Shown: positions 1-8,703, counted from the stretch's first letter. The stretch: 32,312 bases of DNA from Oscillospiraceae bacterium (GCA_015067925.1 SVLN01000015.1:1-32312); one strand, 5' to 3'. Numbers and translations are program-made. Notes: generated by a model from the sequence alone, not told the origin.

Positions 1-1
1 C

Positions 2-82
2 CCCTTCTATACCGGCAAGCAGAAGCTGGTTGACACCGGCGGACGAGTCGATCGCTTCAACAAGAAGTACGGACTCAAATAA
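2..82 (+). CDS. rpmE: 50S ribosomal protein L31, C-terminal end (partial)
   Basis: Only the last 26 codons and the TAA stop are inside the window; the gene begins to the left. The readable tail contains HisPhe-type context followed by YTGKQKLVDTGGRVDRF and ends in NKKYGLK, the highly conserved C-terminus of bacterial L31, a small protein of the large ribosomal subunit. The family's N-terminal cysteines, which separate zinc-binding from zinc-free forms, are not visible, so the paralogue type cannot be stated. A rho-independent terminator follows 10 bases later. Confidence 0.9.
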   Translation, partial: PFYTGKQKLVDTGGRVDRFNKKYGLK

Positions 83-88
83 GTACTC

Positions 89-122
89 AAAAACCCGCAC
101 CATACAGGTGCGGGTTTTTTTC
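89..122 (+). terminator. Rho-independent terminator after rpmE
   Basis: A 10-bp stem (AAACCCGCAC at 91-100 with GTGCGGGTTT at 108-117) with a 7-base loop is followed by a run of T. The hflX ribosome binding site begins only about 7 bases after the T run, so there is no room for a separate hflX promoter between them. Confidence 0.9.
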
Positions 123-139
123 TTAATTGGAGGCAATTT

Positions 140-1402
140 ATGGAGTCTTTACGCGCAAAACCTGTGGAGAGAGCGGTGCTGGTCGGCCTGAATGCCGATG
201 TGTTCACCAAGCAGGAAACCGCTAGCGAGGCCTCTTTGGACGAGCTGGAGGCGCTTTTGCAGACGGCAGGCGGTGAGTGTGTGGCCAAAGTGCTGCAGAA
301 CCGTCATACGCCGGATCCTCATTCCTTCATCGGTGAGGGAAAGGCCGAGGAAGTCAAGCAGATCCTGGAAAACGAACAGGCCCAGATGCTGATTTTCGAC
401 AATGATCTCACACCCTCTCAGATCCGCGCCCTGGAGGATATTACTGGCGCCACGGTCTTGGACCGCAGCGCGCTGATTCTGGATATTTTTGCCCAGCGGG
501 CCCAGACCCGCGAAGGCCGCCTGCAGGTTGAACTGGCCCAGTACCAGTATCTGCTGCCCAAGCTCTCCGGCATGGGCAAGTCCCTGTCCCGTCTCGGCGG
601 CGGCATCGGTACCCGCGGCCCCGGCGAAACCAAGCTGGAGACGGATCGCCGTCACATCCGCGAGCGCATTGACCGCCTGCGTGCTGAGCTCAAGGAAGTG
701 CGCAAGGTCCGCGCCGTGCAGCGCGAGCGCCGCATCAAGAACCGCGTGCCGGTGGTGGCCATTGTGGGCTACACCAATGCGGGAAAATCCACCCTGTTGA
801 ATACTCTGACGGACGCCGGCATCCCGGCCAACAACCGTCTTTTCGATACCCTGGACACCACCACCCGCCGCCTGCGCATTTCCGATACCATGGAAGTGCT
901 CTTGTCGGATACCGTCGGTTTTATCTCGAAACTGCCCCACCATCTGGTGGAGGCGTTCAAAGCTACCCTGGAAGAGCTGGAATATGCAGATCTTCTGGTG
1001 CATGTCATTGACGCTTCGGATCCCGACCGCGACGAGCATATTGAAGTTGTCAACAGCCTGATTACCCAGCTGGCCAAGCCAGGAGTGCCGGTGATCGAGT
1101 GCTATAATAAGTGTGATCTGGAGCCTGATGTGCCCTGGGGCGAGGATATTGTCCGCATTTCCGCCCGCACGGGTGCCGGCCTTAATGATTTGCTGCAGCT
1201 GATTGAAAAACGCCTGGACCGCGGTCTGCATCATGCCGTGTTCCTGCTGCCGTATTCCATGGCGGGGCAGATCGAGGTGCTGCATACCCAGGCCCAGGTG
1301 GAGTCCTGCGAATATGAAGCGGAGGGCATCCGCGTGAAGGCCGTCTGCGATGAGGTGCTCTTCGGCCGCCTGAAGGCCTATCTGGAGGAAGAACATGGAT
1401 GA
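140..1402 (+). CDS. hflX: GTPase HflX
   Basis: HflX is a ribosome-associated GTPase that in other bacteria splits or rescues stalled 70S ribosomes, notably under heat stress. The 420-residue product has the family order: an N-terminal HflX domain (about 1-190, with the glycine-rich GGGIGTRGPGETKLE segment near 153), then a TRAFAC G domain with G1 GYTNAGKS (210-217), G3 DTVGF (257-261), G4 NKCD (323-326) and G5 SA (341-342), and a short C-terminal domain. The ATG at 140 has GGAGG at 129-133. The gene overlaps the next one by 8 bases, so the two are almost certainly translationally coupled. It starts 17 bases after the rpmE terminator, so expression depends on read-through or on a promoter inside rpmE. 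Confidence 0.95.
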   Translation: MESLRAKPVERAVLVGLNADVFTKQETASEASLDELEALLQTAGGECVAKVLQNRHTPDPHSFIGEGKAEEVKQILENEQAQMLIFDNDLTPSQIRALEDITGATVLDRSALILDIFAQRAQTREGRLQVELAQYQYLLPKLSGMGKSLSRLGGGIGTRGPGETKLETDRRHIRERIDRLRAELKEVRKVRAVQRERRIKNRVPVVAIVGYTNAGKSTLLNTLTDAGIPANNRLFDTLDTTTRRLRISDTMEVLLSDTVGFISKLPHHLVEAFKATLEELEYADLLVHVIDASDPDRDEHIEVVNSLITQLAKPGVPVIECYNKCDLEPDVPWGEDIVRISARTGAGLNDLLQLIEKRLDRGLHHAVFLLPYSMAGQIEVLHTQAQVESCEYEAEGIRVKAVCDEVLFGRLKAYLEEEHG

Positions 1403-2027
1403 GTATCTGGTGCCGTCCGGCGCCTCGGAAACGGAATTTACGGAAAAGCGATCGCGATTCATCGGCCGCATCTGGCTGACGGAAACGGAAGAGGAGGCTC
1501 TGGCGTGCATTAAGTCCATGCGTGAACAGCATTGGGACGCCAAGCACAATGTCTATGCCTATATCATCAGAGGCGGCGCCACCCGCTACTCCGATGACGG
1601 CGAACCCCAGGGAACGGCAGGTATGCCGGTTCTGGATGTGCTGCGCCGGGAAGAGCTATTCAATGTGACGTGCGTTGTTACCCGTTACTTCGGCGGAATC
1701 CTGCTGGGCACGGGCGGCCTGGTGCGCGCCTATGCCAAGAGCGCCAAAATGGCGGTGGACGAGGCAGGCATTTCCATCAAACGTGTATGGGATCGGCTGC
1801 TTCTGGCCTGTCCATACCGGATGTATGAGCAAGTGAAGCTAATGGTCATGAATTACGAAGGCATTGTGGATGACACTGATTTCGGTGCCGATGTGATGCT
1901 GACGATTCTTATGCCCAATACGAAGGTTGCTCAGTTTGAGGAAAAACTCACAGACTTTTCCGGCGGGCAGCTGGAATGTGAGCATCTGGGACAAGAATAC
2001 CGAGCATTTCCGGTGGAACGTTCATAA
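1395..2027 (+). CDS. yigZ: YigZ/IMPACT (UPF0029) family protein
   Basis: The 210-residue product carries the UPF0029/IMPACT N-terminal domain: SDDGEP (66-71), TRYFGGI (96-102) and LGTGGLVRAY (104-113) are its conserved blocks. A DUF1949-like C-terminal domain of about 70 residues follows, the usual two-domain form of YigZ/YvyE. The IMPACT family is linked in eukaryotes to control of Gcn2 translation; the bacterial role is unsettled, and links to RNA or ribosome binding are only suggested. The start codon lies inside the last codons of hflX (8-base overlap), which pairs it with a ribosome-associated GTPase. No terminator is seen after it. Confidence 0.9.
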   Translation: MDEYLVPSGASETEFTEKRSRFIGRIWLTETEEEALACIKSMREQHWDAKHNVYAYIIRGGATRYSDDGEPQGTAGMPVLDVLRREELFNVTCVVTRYFGGILLGTGGLVRAYAKSAKMAVDEAGISIKRVWDRLLLACPYRMYEQVKLMVMNYEGIVDDTDFGADVMLTILMPNTKVAQFEEKLTDFSGGQLECEHLGQEYRAFPVERS

Positions 2028-2039
2028 TTTCATAAGATA

Positions 2040-2051
2040 TTTTGATCAAAA
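2040..2051. repeat. Palindrome TTTTGATCAAAA, possible operator
   Basis: Perfect 12-bp palindrome just upstream of the dgt -10. TTGATC/GATCAA half-sites also occur at the acpP transcription start (6069-6090). It could be an operator or simply an AT-rich palindrome. Confidence 0.35.
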
Positions 2052-2054
2052 ATC

Positions 2055-2063
2055 TGTTATAGT
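2055..2063 (+). promoter_or_regulatory. Extended -10 promoter for dgt-dnaG-rpoD
   Basis: TG-T-TATAGT at 2055-2063 is an extended -10 element about 30 bases before the dgt start. No good -35 box lies 16-18 bases upstream. A 12-bp perfect palindrome, TTTTGATCAAAA, at 2040-2051 sits where a spacer or -35 would be. Confidence 0.5.
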
Positions 2064-2093
2064 AAGTTTAGTTCGACGAAAGGGGGAACTCCC

Positions 2094-3104
2094 ATGAATA
2101 TTCGTGAGCAAATTGAGAAAGAGGAACTGCAGCGTTTATCGGTACATGCGGTAAAAGCCTGCCAGTCGAAAGGCCGTCCGAATCCTGAGGACGAAGAGAG
2201 CGATGTCCGTACCTGTTTTCAGAAGGATACGGACCGTATTGTGCACTGCAAATCCTTCCGCCGCCTGATGCATAAGACCCAGGTCTTTCTGCAGCCGGAA
2301 GGCGATCACTATCGCACCCGCATGACCCACACCATTGAAGTTTCCCGCATTGCGCGCACCATCACCCGTGCGCTGAATCTGAACGAGGATCTGACCGAGG
2401 CAATTGCGCTGGGCCATGACCTGGGGCACACGCCCTTCGGCCATGCCGGCGAATATGCCCTGCGGGACATTCTGGGCTATCCTTACAACCACAACGAGCA
2501 GTCTCTGCGGGTGGTGGACAGCCTGGAAAACAGCGGCCGTGGCCTGAATCTGAGCTACGAGGTGCGCAGCGGTATTCTGACCCACACGGGCGATACGCCG
2601 CCGCAGACCATGGAGGCTGCCATCGTGCGCCACTCCGACCGCATCGCCTATATCAACCATGACATTGACGATGCCATCCGTGCCGGCATCCTGACCAACG
2701 CGGATATTCCCTATGAGATCTCTTCTGTACTGGGATCTTCTCACTCCGAGCGCATCAACACCCTGGTCATGGATATGATCGCAGCTACCGGCACCGGCAG
2801 TACTGTACAGATGCATGAGGATGTGGCCGAGGCTATGGAGCAGCTGCATGAGTTCATGTTTGAGAATGTGTACCGCAATCCCATTGCCAAGGGTGAGGAA
2901 GTCAAGGCCAAGGAGATCGTCAAGATCCTGTTCGTTTACTACACCGAGCACCCTGATCAGCTGCCCAGAGAGTACCGCGCCATCATGGAGCGCGACGGCC
3001 TGGAGCGGGCGGTGGTGGACTACATCGCCGGTATGACGGACAAGTACGCGGTTTATAAATTCTCCGAAATCTACATTCCCTCCGCCTGGTCGGTGAAGGA
3101 TTAA
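2094..3104 (+). CDS. dgt: dGTP triphosphohydrolase family protein (HD domain)
   Basis: Members hydrolyse dGTP or other dNTPs to the nucleoside and tripolyphosphate and help set nucleotide pools. The HD-domain metal ligands are visible as His79 (in RTRMTHT), His108-Asp109 (in GHDLGHTPFGH) and Asp182 (in RHSDRIAY). The CKSFRRLMHKTQVF and HNEQSL blocks are typical of the dGTPase family. At 336 residues it fits the shorter Gram-positive type rather than the roughly 500-residue E. coli enzyme. The start has the purine-rich GAAAGGGGGAA upstream. It heads dgt-dnaG-rpoD, a common Firmicutes order tying nucleotide pools to replication priming and transcription. Substrate preference cannot be read from sequence. 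Confidence 0.92.
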   Translation: MNIREQIEKEELQRLSVHAVKACQSKGRPNPEDEESDVRTCFQKDTDRIVHCKSFRRLMHKTQVFLQPEGDHYRTRMTHTIEVSRIARTITRALNLNEDLTEAIALGHDLGHTPFGHAGEYALRDILGYPYNHNEQSLRVVDSLENSGRGLNLSYEVRSGILTHTGDTPPQTMEAAIVRHSDRIAYINHDIDDAIRAGILTNADIPYEISSVLGSSHSERINTLVMDMIAATGTGSTVQMHEDVAEAMEQLHEFMFENVYRNPIAKGEEVKAKEIVKILFVYYTEHPDQLPREYRAIMERDGLERAVVDYIAGMTDKYAVYKFSEIYIPSAWSVKD

Positions 3105-3127
3105 TTCTTTTGAAACGAGGTGAGCAC

Positions 3128-4876
3128 ATGGCATTCCCGGCATCGTTCCTGGACGAACTGGTTCAGCGCAATCCAATTGAAGAGGTGGTGGGCAGCTATG
3201 TCTCCCTGACCCGCCGCGGCAGCAACATGTTTGGCCTGTGTCCCTTCCACTCGGAAAAGACGGCGTCTTTCTCTGTTGCCCCGGACAAAGGCATCTATTA
3301 CTGCTTCGGCTGCCATAAGGGCGGCGGTGTGATTAACTTTGTGATGGAAGTGGAGTCGCTGGACTATCCCGATGCGGTGCGTCACCTGGCCAAGCGGGCC
3401 GGCATGACGGTGCCGGAGGATCAGCACCACGCTTCCACCTACAAGCGCCAGGAGCGTCTGTGGAAGCTCTGCCGCGATGCGGCGCGCTACTTCCACACCT
3501 GCCTGTCCGAACCTGTGGGCGCAGAGGCGAGAGCTTACATCGAAAAGCGTGCCCTGAGTCGTGGCACCGTGACCCGCTTCGGCCTGGGCTTCGCCCCGGA
3601 CAGCTGGTCCGGCCTCATTGATGCCATGGCGAAGCTTGGCTATGAAAAGCAGGATCTTATTGACGCGGGTCTTGCCGTCAAGGGCCAGAAGGGCGGCATC
3701 TATGACCGCTTCCGCAACCGGCTGATGTTCCCCATCATTGACCTTCGGGGCAATGTCATCGGCTTCGGCGGACGCGTGATGGATGATTCCACACCCAAGT
3801 ATCTCAATTCTCCGGAAACGATTATTTTCAACAAGCGCAAAAATCTCTTTGCCCTGAATGTGGTGAAGAAATCCAAGCAGGGCTTCATCATTCTCACAGA
3901 GGGCTACATGGATGCCATCGCCCTGCATCAGTACGGCTTTGACTGTGCTGTTGCCTCCCTGGGCACCTCCCTGACGGAGGATCACGCCAATCTGATTGCC
4001 AAGTATACCGACAAGGTGGTGCTCACCTTCGATGGTGACCAGGCCGGCCAGAACGCCACCCAGCGCGCCATTTCCATTTTGGAAAAGACCGGCGTGCAGG
4101 TCAAGGTCCTGCGCATGCAGGGAGCAAAGGATCCGGACGAATTCCTCAAAAAATACGGTGCAGATCGCTTCCGCCTGCTGCTGGAGCGTTCTGAAAACCA
4201 CATTGAATACCGCCTACTCAGCCTGCAGAGCCAGTACGACCTGCAGCAGGACGATCAGCGCGTGGCCTTTTTGAAGGCTGCCTCCGAGCTGGTAGCCAGT
4301 CTGAATAGCGCGGTGGAGCGGGAAATCTACGGCGCCAGAGCCGCGGAAGCTGCCGGCATTACGTCCGATGCCATGAAGCTGGAGGTGAACCGAGCCTTCA
4401 AGCGCCGTATGGCCCAAACCAGAAAAAAGGAGCAGCGCCAGGCGCTGCAGCCCGCTGCTCAGCAGCAGCCCAAAGCACGCTCAATCCATTACGACAACAT
4501 CAAATCCGCTATGGCGGAGGAACGGCTGCTCTCGGCTCTTGTGCGCGAACCTGCGCTGTTTGCGTCCTTGCAGGGCCTCAGCGGCGGGATGTTCTCATCG
4601 TCCCTTCTGGGCAGGGCCTACGACGCACTGCAGAGCATGTATCTGCAGCATTTGACACCGAACTTGTCGGCCCTGGACGGCGCCAGCTTCTCTTCTGAAG
4701 AGATGGCGCATCTGTCCATGGTGGCAGGCAAGGGCGACGGCCCTGTAAACCACGCGGCCTTTGATGATTATGTCAGCACCATTCGCGCAGAGTTTGCCCG
4801 TGCTCAGAGCCAGCAGCAGCCGGATCTGATGGCCATGCGCGAGCGTCTGCGCCAACAAAAAGGTTATGGAGGGTGA
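3128..4876 (+). CDS. dnaG: DNA primase
   Basis: DnaG synthesises RNA primers at the replication fork. The 582-residue product has the N-terminal zinc-binding domain (Cys38, His41, Cys59, Cys62 in CPFH...CFGC), the RNA-polymerase core with the TOPRIM glutamate in LTEGYMDAIAL (near 256) and the DGDQAG aspartates (near 301), and a divergent C-terminal helicase-binding region after about 440. I chose ATG 3128 over an in-frame TTG at 3110: GAGGTG at 3117-3122 is well spaced from 3128, and the product then starts MAFPASFLDEL as in other primases. The gap to dgt is 23 bases and to rpoD only 6, so this is one operon. Confidence 0.96.
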   Translation: MAFPASFLDELVQRNPIEEVVGSYVSLTRRGSNMFGLCPFHSEKTASFSVAPDKGIYYCFGCHKGGGVINFVMEVESLDYPDAVRHLAKRAGMTVPEDQHHASTYKRQERLWKLCRDAARYFHTCLSEPVGAEARAYIEKRALSRGTVTRFGLGFAPDSWSGLIDAMAKLGYEKQDLIDAGLAVKGQKGGIYDRFRNRLMFPIIDLRGNVIGFGGRVMDDSTPKYLNSPETIIFNKRKNLFALNVVKKSKQGFIILTEGYMDAIALHQYGFDCAVASLGTSLTEDHANLIAKYTDKVVLTFDGDQAGQNATQRAISILEKTGVQVKVLRMQGAKDPDEFLKKYGADRFRLLLERSENHIEYRLLSLQSQYDLQQDDQRVAFLKAASELVASLNSAVEREIYGARAAEAAGITSDAMKLEVNRAFKRRMAQTRKKEQRQALQPAAQQQPKARSIHYDNIKSAMAEERLLSALVREPALFASLQGLSGGMFSSSLLGRAYDALQSMYLQHLTPNLSALDGASFSSEEMAHLSMVAGKGDGPVNHAAFDDYVSTIRAEFARAQSQQQPDLMAMRERLRQQKGYGG

Positions 4877-4882
4877 AACAGT

Positions 4883-6007
4883 ATGGCAGAACAGAAGAAA
4901 ACCCCGGAAAACAAGGCACAAGAAACCCTGGAAAAGCTGATGAACGAAGCAAAGCAAACCGGAAAAATCTCTTCCAAGCAACTGATTGAAACCCTTGACA
5001 AAATCCATGCCACCGACGAGCAGACGGCCGTGTTTTATGAACAGCTGGAAGCTGCCGGAATCGAGATCGACGTGCAGGACATTCTGGAGGTCATTGGCAC
5101 CCAAAAGGAAGCCGCCGAAGATCTGTCCGAAGAGGAAGAAGTGGAGCAGATCGACCCCATGGCGCTGATGGAGGAGCTGCCCGTAGGCGACCCGGTGCGC
5201 ATGTACTTAAAAGAAATCGGCACCATTTCGCTCCTTACCACCGAGCAGGAGCAGGAGTTGGGCCAGCGCATTGCCGAGGGCGACGAGAGCGCCCGCCAGA
5301 GACTGGTGGAAGCCAATCTGCGCCTGGTGGTGTCTGTTGCCAAACGCTACGTGGGCCGTGGCCTGCAGTTTCTGGATCTGATCCAGGAGGGCAATGTGGG
5401 CCTGATGAAAGCTGCCGAGAAGTTCGACCACACCAAGGGTTACAAATTTTCTACTTATGCTACCTGGTGGATCCGCCAGGCCATTTCCCGGGCCGTGGCC
5501 GATCAGGCAAGAACCATCCGCATCCCGGTACATATGGTGGAGACCATCAATCGCGTGACCCGCACCTCCCGTCAGATGACCCAGGAGCTGGGCCGTGAGC
5601 CGTCTTTGGACGAAATCGCCGCGGAACTGGATCTTCCTGTGGAGCGTGTGGCGGAAATTCAGCGCATGTCCATGGAGCCTGTTTCCCTGGAGTCTCCCGT
5701 GGGCGAGGAGGATGAGAGCCACTTTGGTGACTTCATCGCCGACGCAGAAGCGGACGAGCCGGTGGAGGTGGCTTCCAACACCATACTGCACGAGCAGCTC
5801 AAGGAAGTGCTGGAAACCCTTACCCCCAGAGAGGCGGAGGTGCTGCGCCTGCGCTTCGGCCTGGAGGACGGAAAGGTGCGTACCCTGGAAGAGGTGGGCA
5901 AAGAGTTTGATGTGACCAGAGAGCGCATCCGCCAGATCGAGTCCAAGGCTCTGCGCAAGCTGCGTCATCCCTCCAGAGCCAAAAAGCTCAAGGACTTCTT
6001 ATCCTAG
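4883..6007 (+). CDS. rpoD: Primary RNA polymerase sigma factor (SigA/RpoD)
   Basis: This is the housekeeping sigma factor that directs RNA polymerase to -35/-10 promoters. In 374 residues it has a region 1.1-like N-terminus (about 1-80) and an acidic link ([10 protein letters not shown]). Region 1.2 starts near [11 protein letters not shown] (103), region 2 spans about 137-207 including the -10 reading segment [13 protein letters not shown], region 3 covers about 216-295, and region 4 ends with the helix-turn-helix [18 protein letters not shown]. The length matches Firmicutes SigA (about 370), without the large E. coli insertion. GGAGGG precedes the start. Promoters found in the window fit this factor. 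Confidence 0.97.
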   Translation: MAEQKKTPENKAQETLEKLMNEAKQTGKISSKQLIETLDKIHATDEQTAVFYEQLEAAGIEIDVQDILEVIGTQKEAAEDLSEEEEVEQIDPMALMEELPVGDPVRMYLKEIGTISLLTTEQEQELGQRIAEGDESARQRLVEANLRLVVSVAKRYVGRGLQFLDLIQEGNVGLMKAAEKFDHTKGYKFSTYATWWIRQAISRAVADQARTIRIPVHMVETINRVTRTSRQMTQELGREPSLDEIAAELDLPVERVAEIQRMSMEPVSLESPVGEEDESHFGDFIADAEADEPVEVASNTILHEQLKEVLETLTPREAEVLRLRFGLEDGKVRTLEEVGKEFDVTRERIRQIESKALRKLRHPSRAKKLKDFLS

Positions 6008-6035
6008 GAAAAATCAGATAGCCGAAAAAACACTC

Positions 6036-6063
6036 TTGACTTTGCGGCAATTTTCCGTATCAT
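6036..6063 (+). promoter_or_regulatory. SigA-type promoter for acpP
   Basis: TTGACT (6036-6041), a 16-base spacer and TATCAT (6058-6063). This starts a new transcription unit 28 bases after rpoD; no terminator hairpin is visible in that gap, so rpoD transcripts may also run on. Confidence 0.65.
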
Positions 6064-6068
6064 ATTTA

Positions 6069-6090
6069 TTGATCGGGTTAAGCTGATCAA
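6069..6090. repeat. Inverted repeat at the acpP transcription start, candidate operator
   Basis: TTGATC (6069-6074) and GATCAA (6085-6090) are separated by 10 bases and overlap the expected start of transcription. The position suits a repressor site, but the arms do not match the FapR or FabT consensus as I remember them. Confidence 0.35.
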
Positions 6091-6120
6091 ACCGCACATC
6101 GATACATGGAGGAATGTATT

Positions 6121-6339
6121 ATGTTTGAAAAAATCGCGGCCTACTTGGCTGAACAGCTGGCGATTTCTGTTGATGAGATTACTGCCGATACCACCTTCGA
6201 TGCCCTGGGTGTTGACTCCCTGGATACCGTTGAGATGGTGATGGATCTGGAAGAAGAACTGGGCGTGGATCTGGAAATCAATGATCAGATCACTACCGTG
6301 GGCGAACTGGTCGCCTATGTGGAGTCCAAGGTCGGCTGA
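6121..6339 (+). CDS. acpP: Acyl carrier protein
   Basis: ACP carries growing acyl chains on a 4'-phosphopantetheine arm during fatty acid synthesis in the cytoplasm. The 72-residue acidic protein has the attachment motif DSLD with Ser33, plus the usual helix II sequence EMVMDLEEELGV. An upstream in-frame ATG at 6106 is rejected: TGGAGGA at 6107-6113 is the ribosome binding site of ATG 6121, so the earlier ATG overlaps it. The gene is separated from any fab cluster and sits alone between rpoD and the SRP RNA with its own promoter. Proximity to SRP RNA and dnaX does not suggest a specialised ACP; sequence and size fit the housekeeping type. Confidence 0.95.
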   Translation: MFEKIAAYLAEQLAISVDEITADTTFDALGVDSLDTVEMVMDLEEELGVDLEINDQITTVGELVAYVESKVG

Positions 6340-6380
6340 GCCGGTTTTATTTACTTGTTCTCGTTCTTGTCACAGCCTGC

Positions 6381-6676
6381 CGGCCCGTGACAAGGCTGCA
6401 CTAGTTGGGGAGATAGCGGTGCCCTGTAACCTGCAATCCGCTACAGCAGGGATGAATTCCCACCCCAGGGCATGCGTTGTTATGTCTGCCCGGTGTGAGC
6501 GGCGTTGACGAGACGGTCCTGCGCAACGGAATCCCGTGAACCATGTCAGGCGGGGAACCGAGCAGCATTAAGCGGTGTATTTCGTGTGCCGCGGGGGAGC
6601 CGTTTCTGAGCAAGCTGCACCGGTTACGGTGATAGCGTACTGTTCAAAGGTGGGTGTGCAGTCTTGTCATGGGCCG
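6381..6676 (+). ncRNA. ffs: Signal recognition particle RNA, large (Alu-containing) type
   Basis: The segment matches the Bacillus-type SRP RNA (scRNA) as I remember it. The Alu domain begins with GGGGAGATAGCGGTGCCCTG near 6407 and GCAATCCGCT near 6433. The S domain has GGTCCTGCGCAACGG and GAACCATGTCAGG near 6515-6551, then AGCAGCATTAAGC. A 13-bp terminal helix (6381-6393 with 6664-6676, one G-U) sets the likely ends, about 296 nt; a shorter mature form (about 6388-6669) is possible. SRP RNA with Ffh targets membrane and secreted proteins. It lies directly before dnaX-ybaB-recR, as in Bacillus. I found no convincing own promoter, so it may be processed from the acpP transcript. A T-rich stretch follows the helix. 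Confidence 0.93.
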
Positions 6677-6703
6677 GTTCTTATTTTGAAAGGAGGCATG
6701 CGC

Positions 6704-8329
6704 GTGTATCAGGCGCTTTATCGGAAATATCGCCCCCAGACCTTCGATGAGGTGGTGGGTCAGCGTGCGGTCACGCAGACGCTAAAGGCCCAGCTCTCCG
6801 GCGGAAAGATCAGCCATGCCTACCTGTTTACAGGAACCAGAGGCACGGGCAAGACCTCCTGCGCCAAGATCCTGGCCAAGGCCGTCAACTGCGAAAATCC
6901 CCACGACGGCAATCCCTGCAATGCCTGCCCGGCCTGCAAGAGCATCGATGCCGGCAGCTGCATGGACGTGATGGAAATTGACGCAGCCTCCAACAATGGC
7001 GTGGATCAAGTTCGCGTGCTGCGCGATGAGGCTGTTTACACGCCCGCAACGGTAAAAATGCGTGTGTACATCATCGATGAGGTGCATATGCTGTCCATTT
7101 CGGCATTCAATGCGCTGCTTAAGATCATTGAAGAGCCGCCGGCACACCTGCTGTTTATCCTGGCAACCACGGAACTGCACAAGGTGCCTGCCACCATTCT
7201 TTCCCGCTGCCAGCGCTTTTCCTTCCGCCGACTGCTGCCGGAGGACATTGCCTACCGCCTGAATTACGCTGCTTACGAAGAGGGCATCCGCATTGAGCCG
7301 GAGGCTATCTCGCTGCTGGCCCGTCTGGCGGACGGCGCCTTGCGCGATGGCCTGAGCCTTCTGGATCAGTGTGCTTCGGCCTCCGAGGGAAATGTGACCA
7401 GCGAAACGGTCTACAGCGTGTTGGGCCTGGCGGGCGACCGCAAAACGGCGGAGATCATGACTGCTGTGGCGAACCACGATGCCCAGACGGCCCTGAAGTT
7501 GTTCAACGACCTCTACTCCGGCGGCAAGGATGTTTCCGCTATGGTGGACGAGCTGACTATGCTTGCCCGGGATCTTCTGATTCTGAAAACGGCGGAAAAA
7601 GACGGTCTGAGCATGATCTCGGGCGTATGTACCGATGAAGAAATGAAGCCGCTGAGCGCGGCATTGTCCGCAGGGGAGCTTCTTTACATGACAGAGCTCC
7701 TGCAGCAGACGGCCTCCGGCTTTGCCCGCAGTGCAAACCGCAAGCTCGACACCGAGCTTTGCCTGATTCAGTTATGCAATCCGGCTCTGAGCCTGGACGT
7801 GAAAGCCATTAACGCCCGGCTGACCCGTCTGGAAGATCGGGTGGCCAACGGTCAGATCGTCGCCGCTGCGCAGAGTCCCAAAGCCGCAAAGACGCAGCAG
7901 AGCAATGATGATGAGGCCCCGCCCTGGGACGATGATGATGCACCGCCCCTGCCGGAAGAATTGCATGCACCGGAGCCCAAATCGGCACCACGGGCGCCCC
8001 AGGATGGCTTCTGGCCGGACTTTTTATCCCGAGTGCGAAATGTGGTGCCCATTAAGGCACGTGGCTTCTTCGCACCCAACGGACCCTTGCACGGCGAGGT
8101 CATTGGTGATATGCTGATTCTGACGGCAGATTCCGGTTTTGTGAAGGGCATTGTGGAGGATGAGAAGGTCCTCTCAGAAGTGCGTGCCGCTGCCGGTAAT
8201 ATGCTGGGCAGACCTATCGCCGTCAAAGTGGTGCTCAAGGGCGCAGGCGGCAGTGAAAAGGATAACGGCGCATTTAACGAGCTGCTCCGATTCGGACAGG
8301 AGCATTCCGATTTATTCAAAATCAAATAA
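6704..8329 (+). CDS. dnaX: DNA polymerase III subunits gamma/tau
   Basis: DnaX is the motor of the sliding-clamp loader. The 541-residue product has Walker A GTRGTGKT (44-51), four zinc-binding cysteines (63, 72, 75, 78), the Walker B-type DEVH (125-128) and the SRC sensor (167-169). An acidic, proline-rich linker lies near 405-430, followed by a C-terminal tau-like domain. GTG 6704 is chosen because AGGAGG ends 7 bases before it and the protein then begins MYQALYRKYRPQTF. ATG 6698 is 1 base from that site. The open frame back to 6575 runs through the SRP RNA and is not coding. I saw no obvious slippery heptamer for making gamma. Confidence 0.95.
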   Translation: MYQALYRKYRPQTFDEVVGQRAVTQTLKAQLSGGKISHAYLFTGTRGTGKTSCAKILAKAVNCENPHDGNPCNACPACKSIDAGSCMDVMEIDAASNNGVDQVRVLRDEAVYTPATVKMRVYIIDEVHMLSISAFNALLKIIEEPPAHLLFILATTELHKVPATILSRCQRFSFRRLLPEDIAYRLNYAAYEEGIRIEPEAISLLARLADGALRDGLSLLDQCASASEGNVTSETVYSVLGLAGDRKTAEIMTAVANHDAQTALKLFNDLYSGGKDVSAMVDELTMLARDLLILKTAEKDGLSMISGVCTDEEMKPLSAALSAGELLYMTELLQQTASGFARSANRKLDTELCLIQLCNPALSLDVKAINARLTRLEDRVANGQIVAAAQSPKAAKTQQSNDDEAPPWDDDDAPPLPEELHAPEPKSAPRAPQDGFWPDFLSRVRNVVPIKARGFFAPNGPLHGEVIGDMLILTADSGFVKGIVEDEKVLSEVRAAAGNMLGRPIAVKVVLKGAGGSEKDNGAFNELLRFGQEHSDLFKIK

Positions 8330-8355
8330 ATGAACGATAGATAAGGAGAATCATT

Positions 8356-8703
8356 ATGGCAAAAGGTGGATTCCGCGGCGGCCCCATGGGCGGCGGCATG
8401 AACATGAACATGATCAAGCAGGCTCAGAAAATGCAGCAGGATATGCTGAAAATGCAGGAAGAGCTGGAAAACCGTGAGTATACCGCTACTGCAGGCGGCG
8501 GCGTTGTCACCGCTACCGTGGGCGGCAACCGTCAGCTCAAGCTCATTGAGATCGATCCCGAAGCGGTGGACCCCGATGATGTCGAAATGCTGGAAGACCT
8601 GATCGTCGCGGCTGTCAACGAAGCCATCCGCGCTGCCGAGGCCGATACCGCTGCCTCCATGGGCAAGCTCACCGGTGGCCTGAACCTGGGCGGTATGTTC
8701 TAA
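8356..8703 (+). CDS. ybaB: YbaB/EbfC family nucleoid-associated protein
   Basis: A small DNA-binding protein of the YbaB/EbfC family, conserved between dnaX and recR in most bacteria. Its 115 residues start with a glycine/methionine-rich stretch, then the [19 protein letters not shown] helix and the core [25 protein letters not shown]. The fold is a dimer thought to bind DNA; its exact role near recombination genes is not fixed. AAGGAGA precedes the start, and the stop is one base from the recR start, so the two are coupled. Confidence 0.95.
   Translation: MAKGGFRGGPMGGGMNMNMIKQAQKMQQDMLKMQEELENREYTATAGGGVVTATVGGNRQLKLIEIDPEAVDPDDVEMLEDLIVAAVNEAIRAAEADTAASMGKLTGGLNLGGMF

Noticed and set aside
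6575..6703. Upstream extension of the dnaX frame
   Set aside because: It translates the 3' part of the SRP RNA; AGGAGG and homology place the start at 6704.
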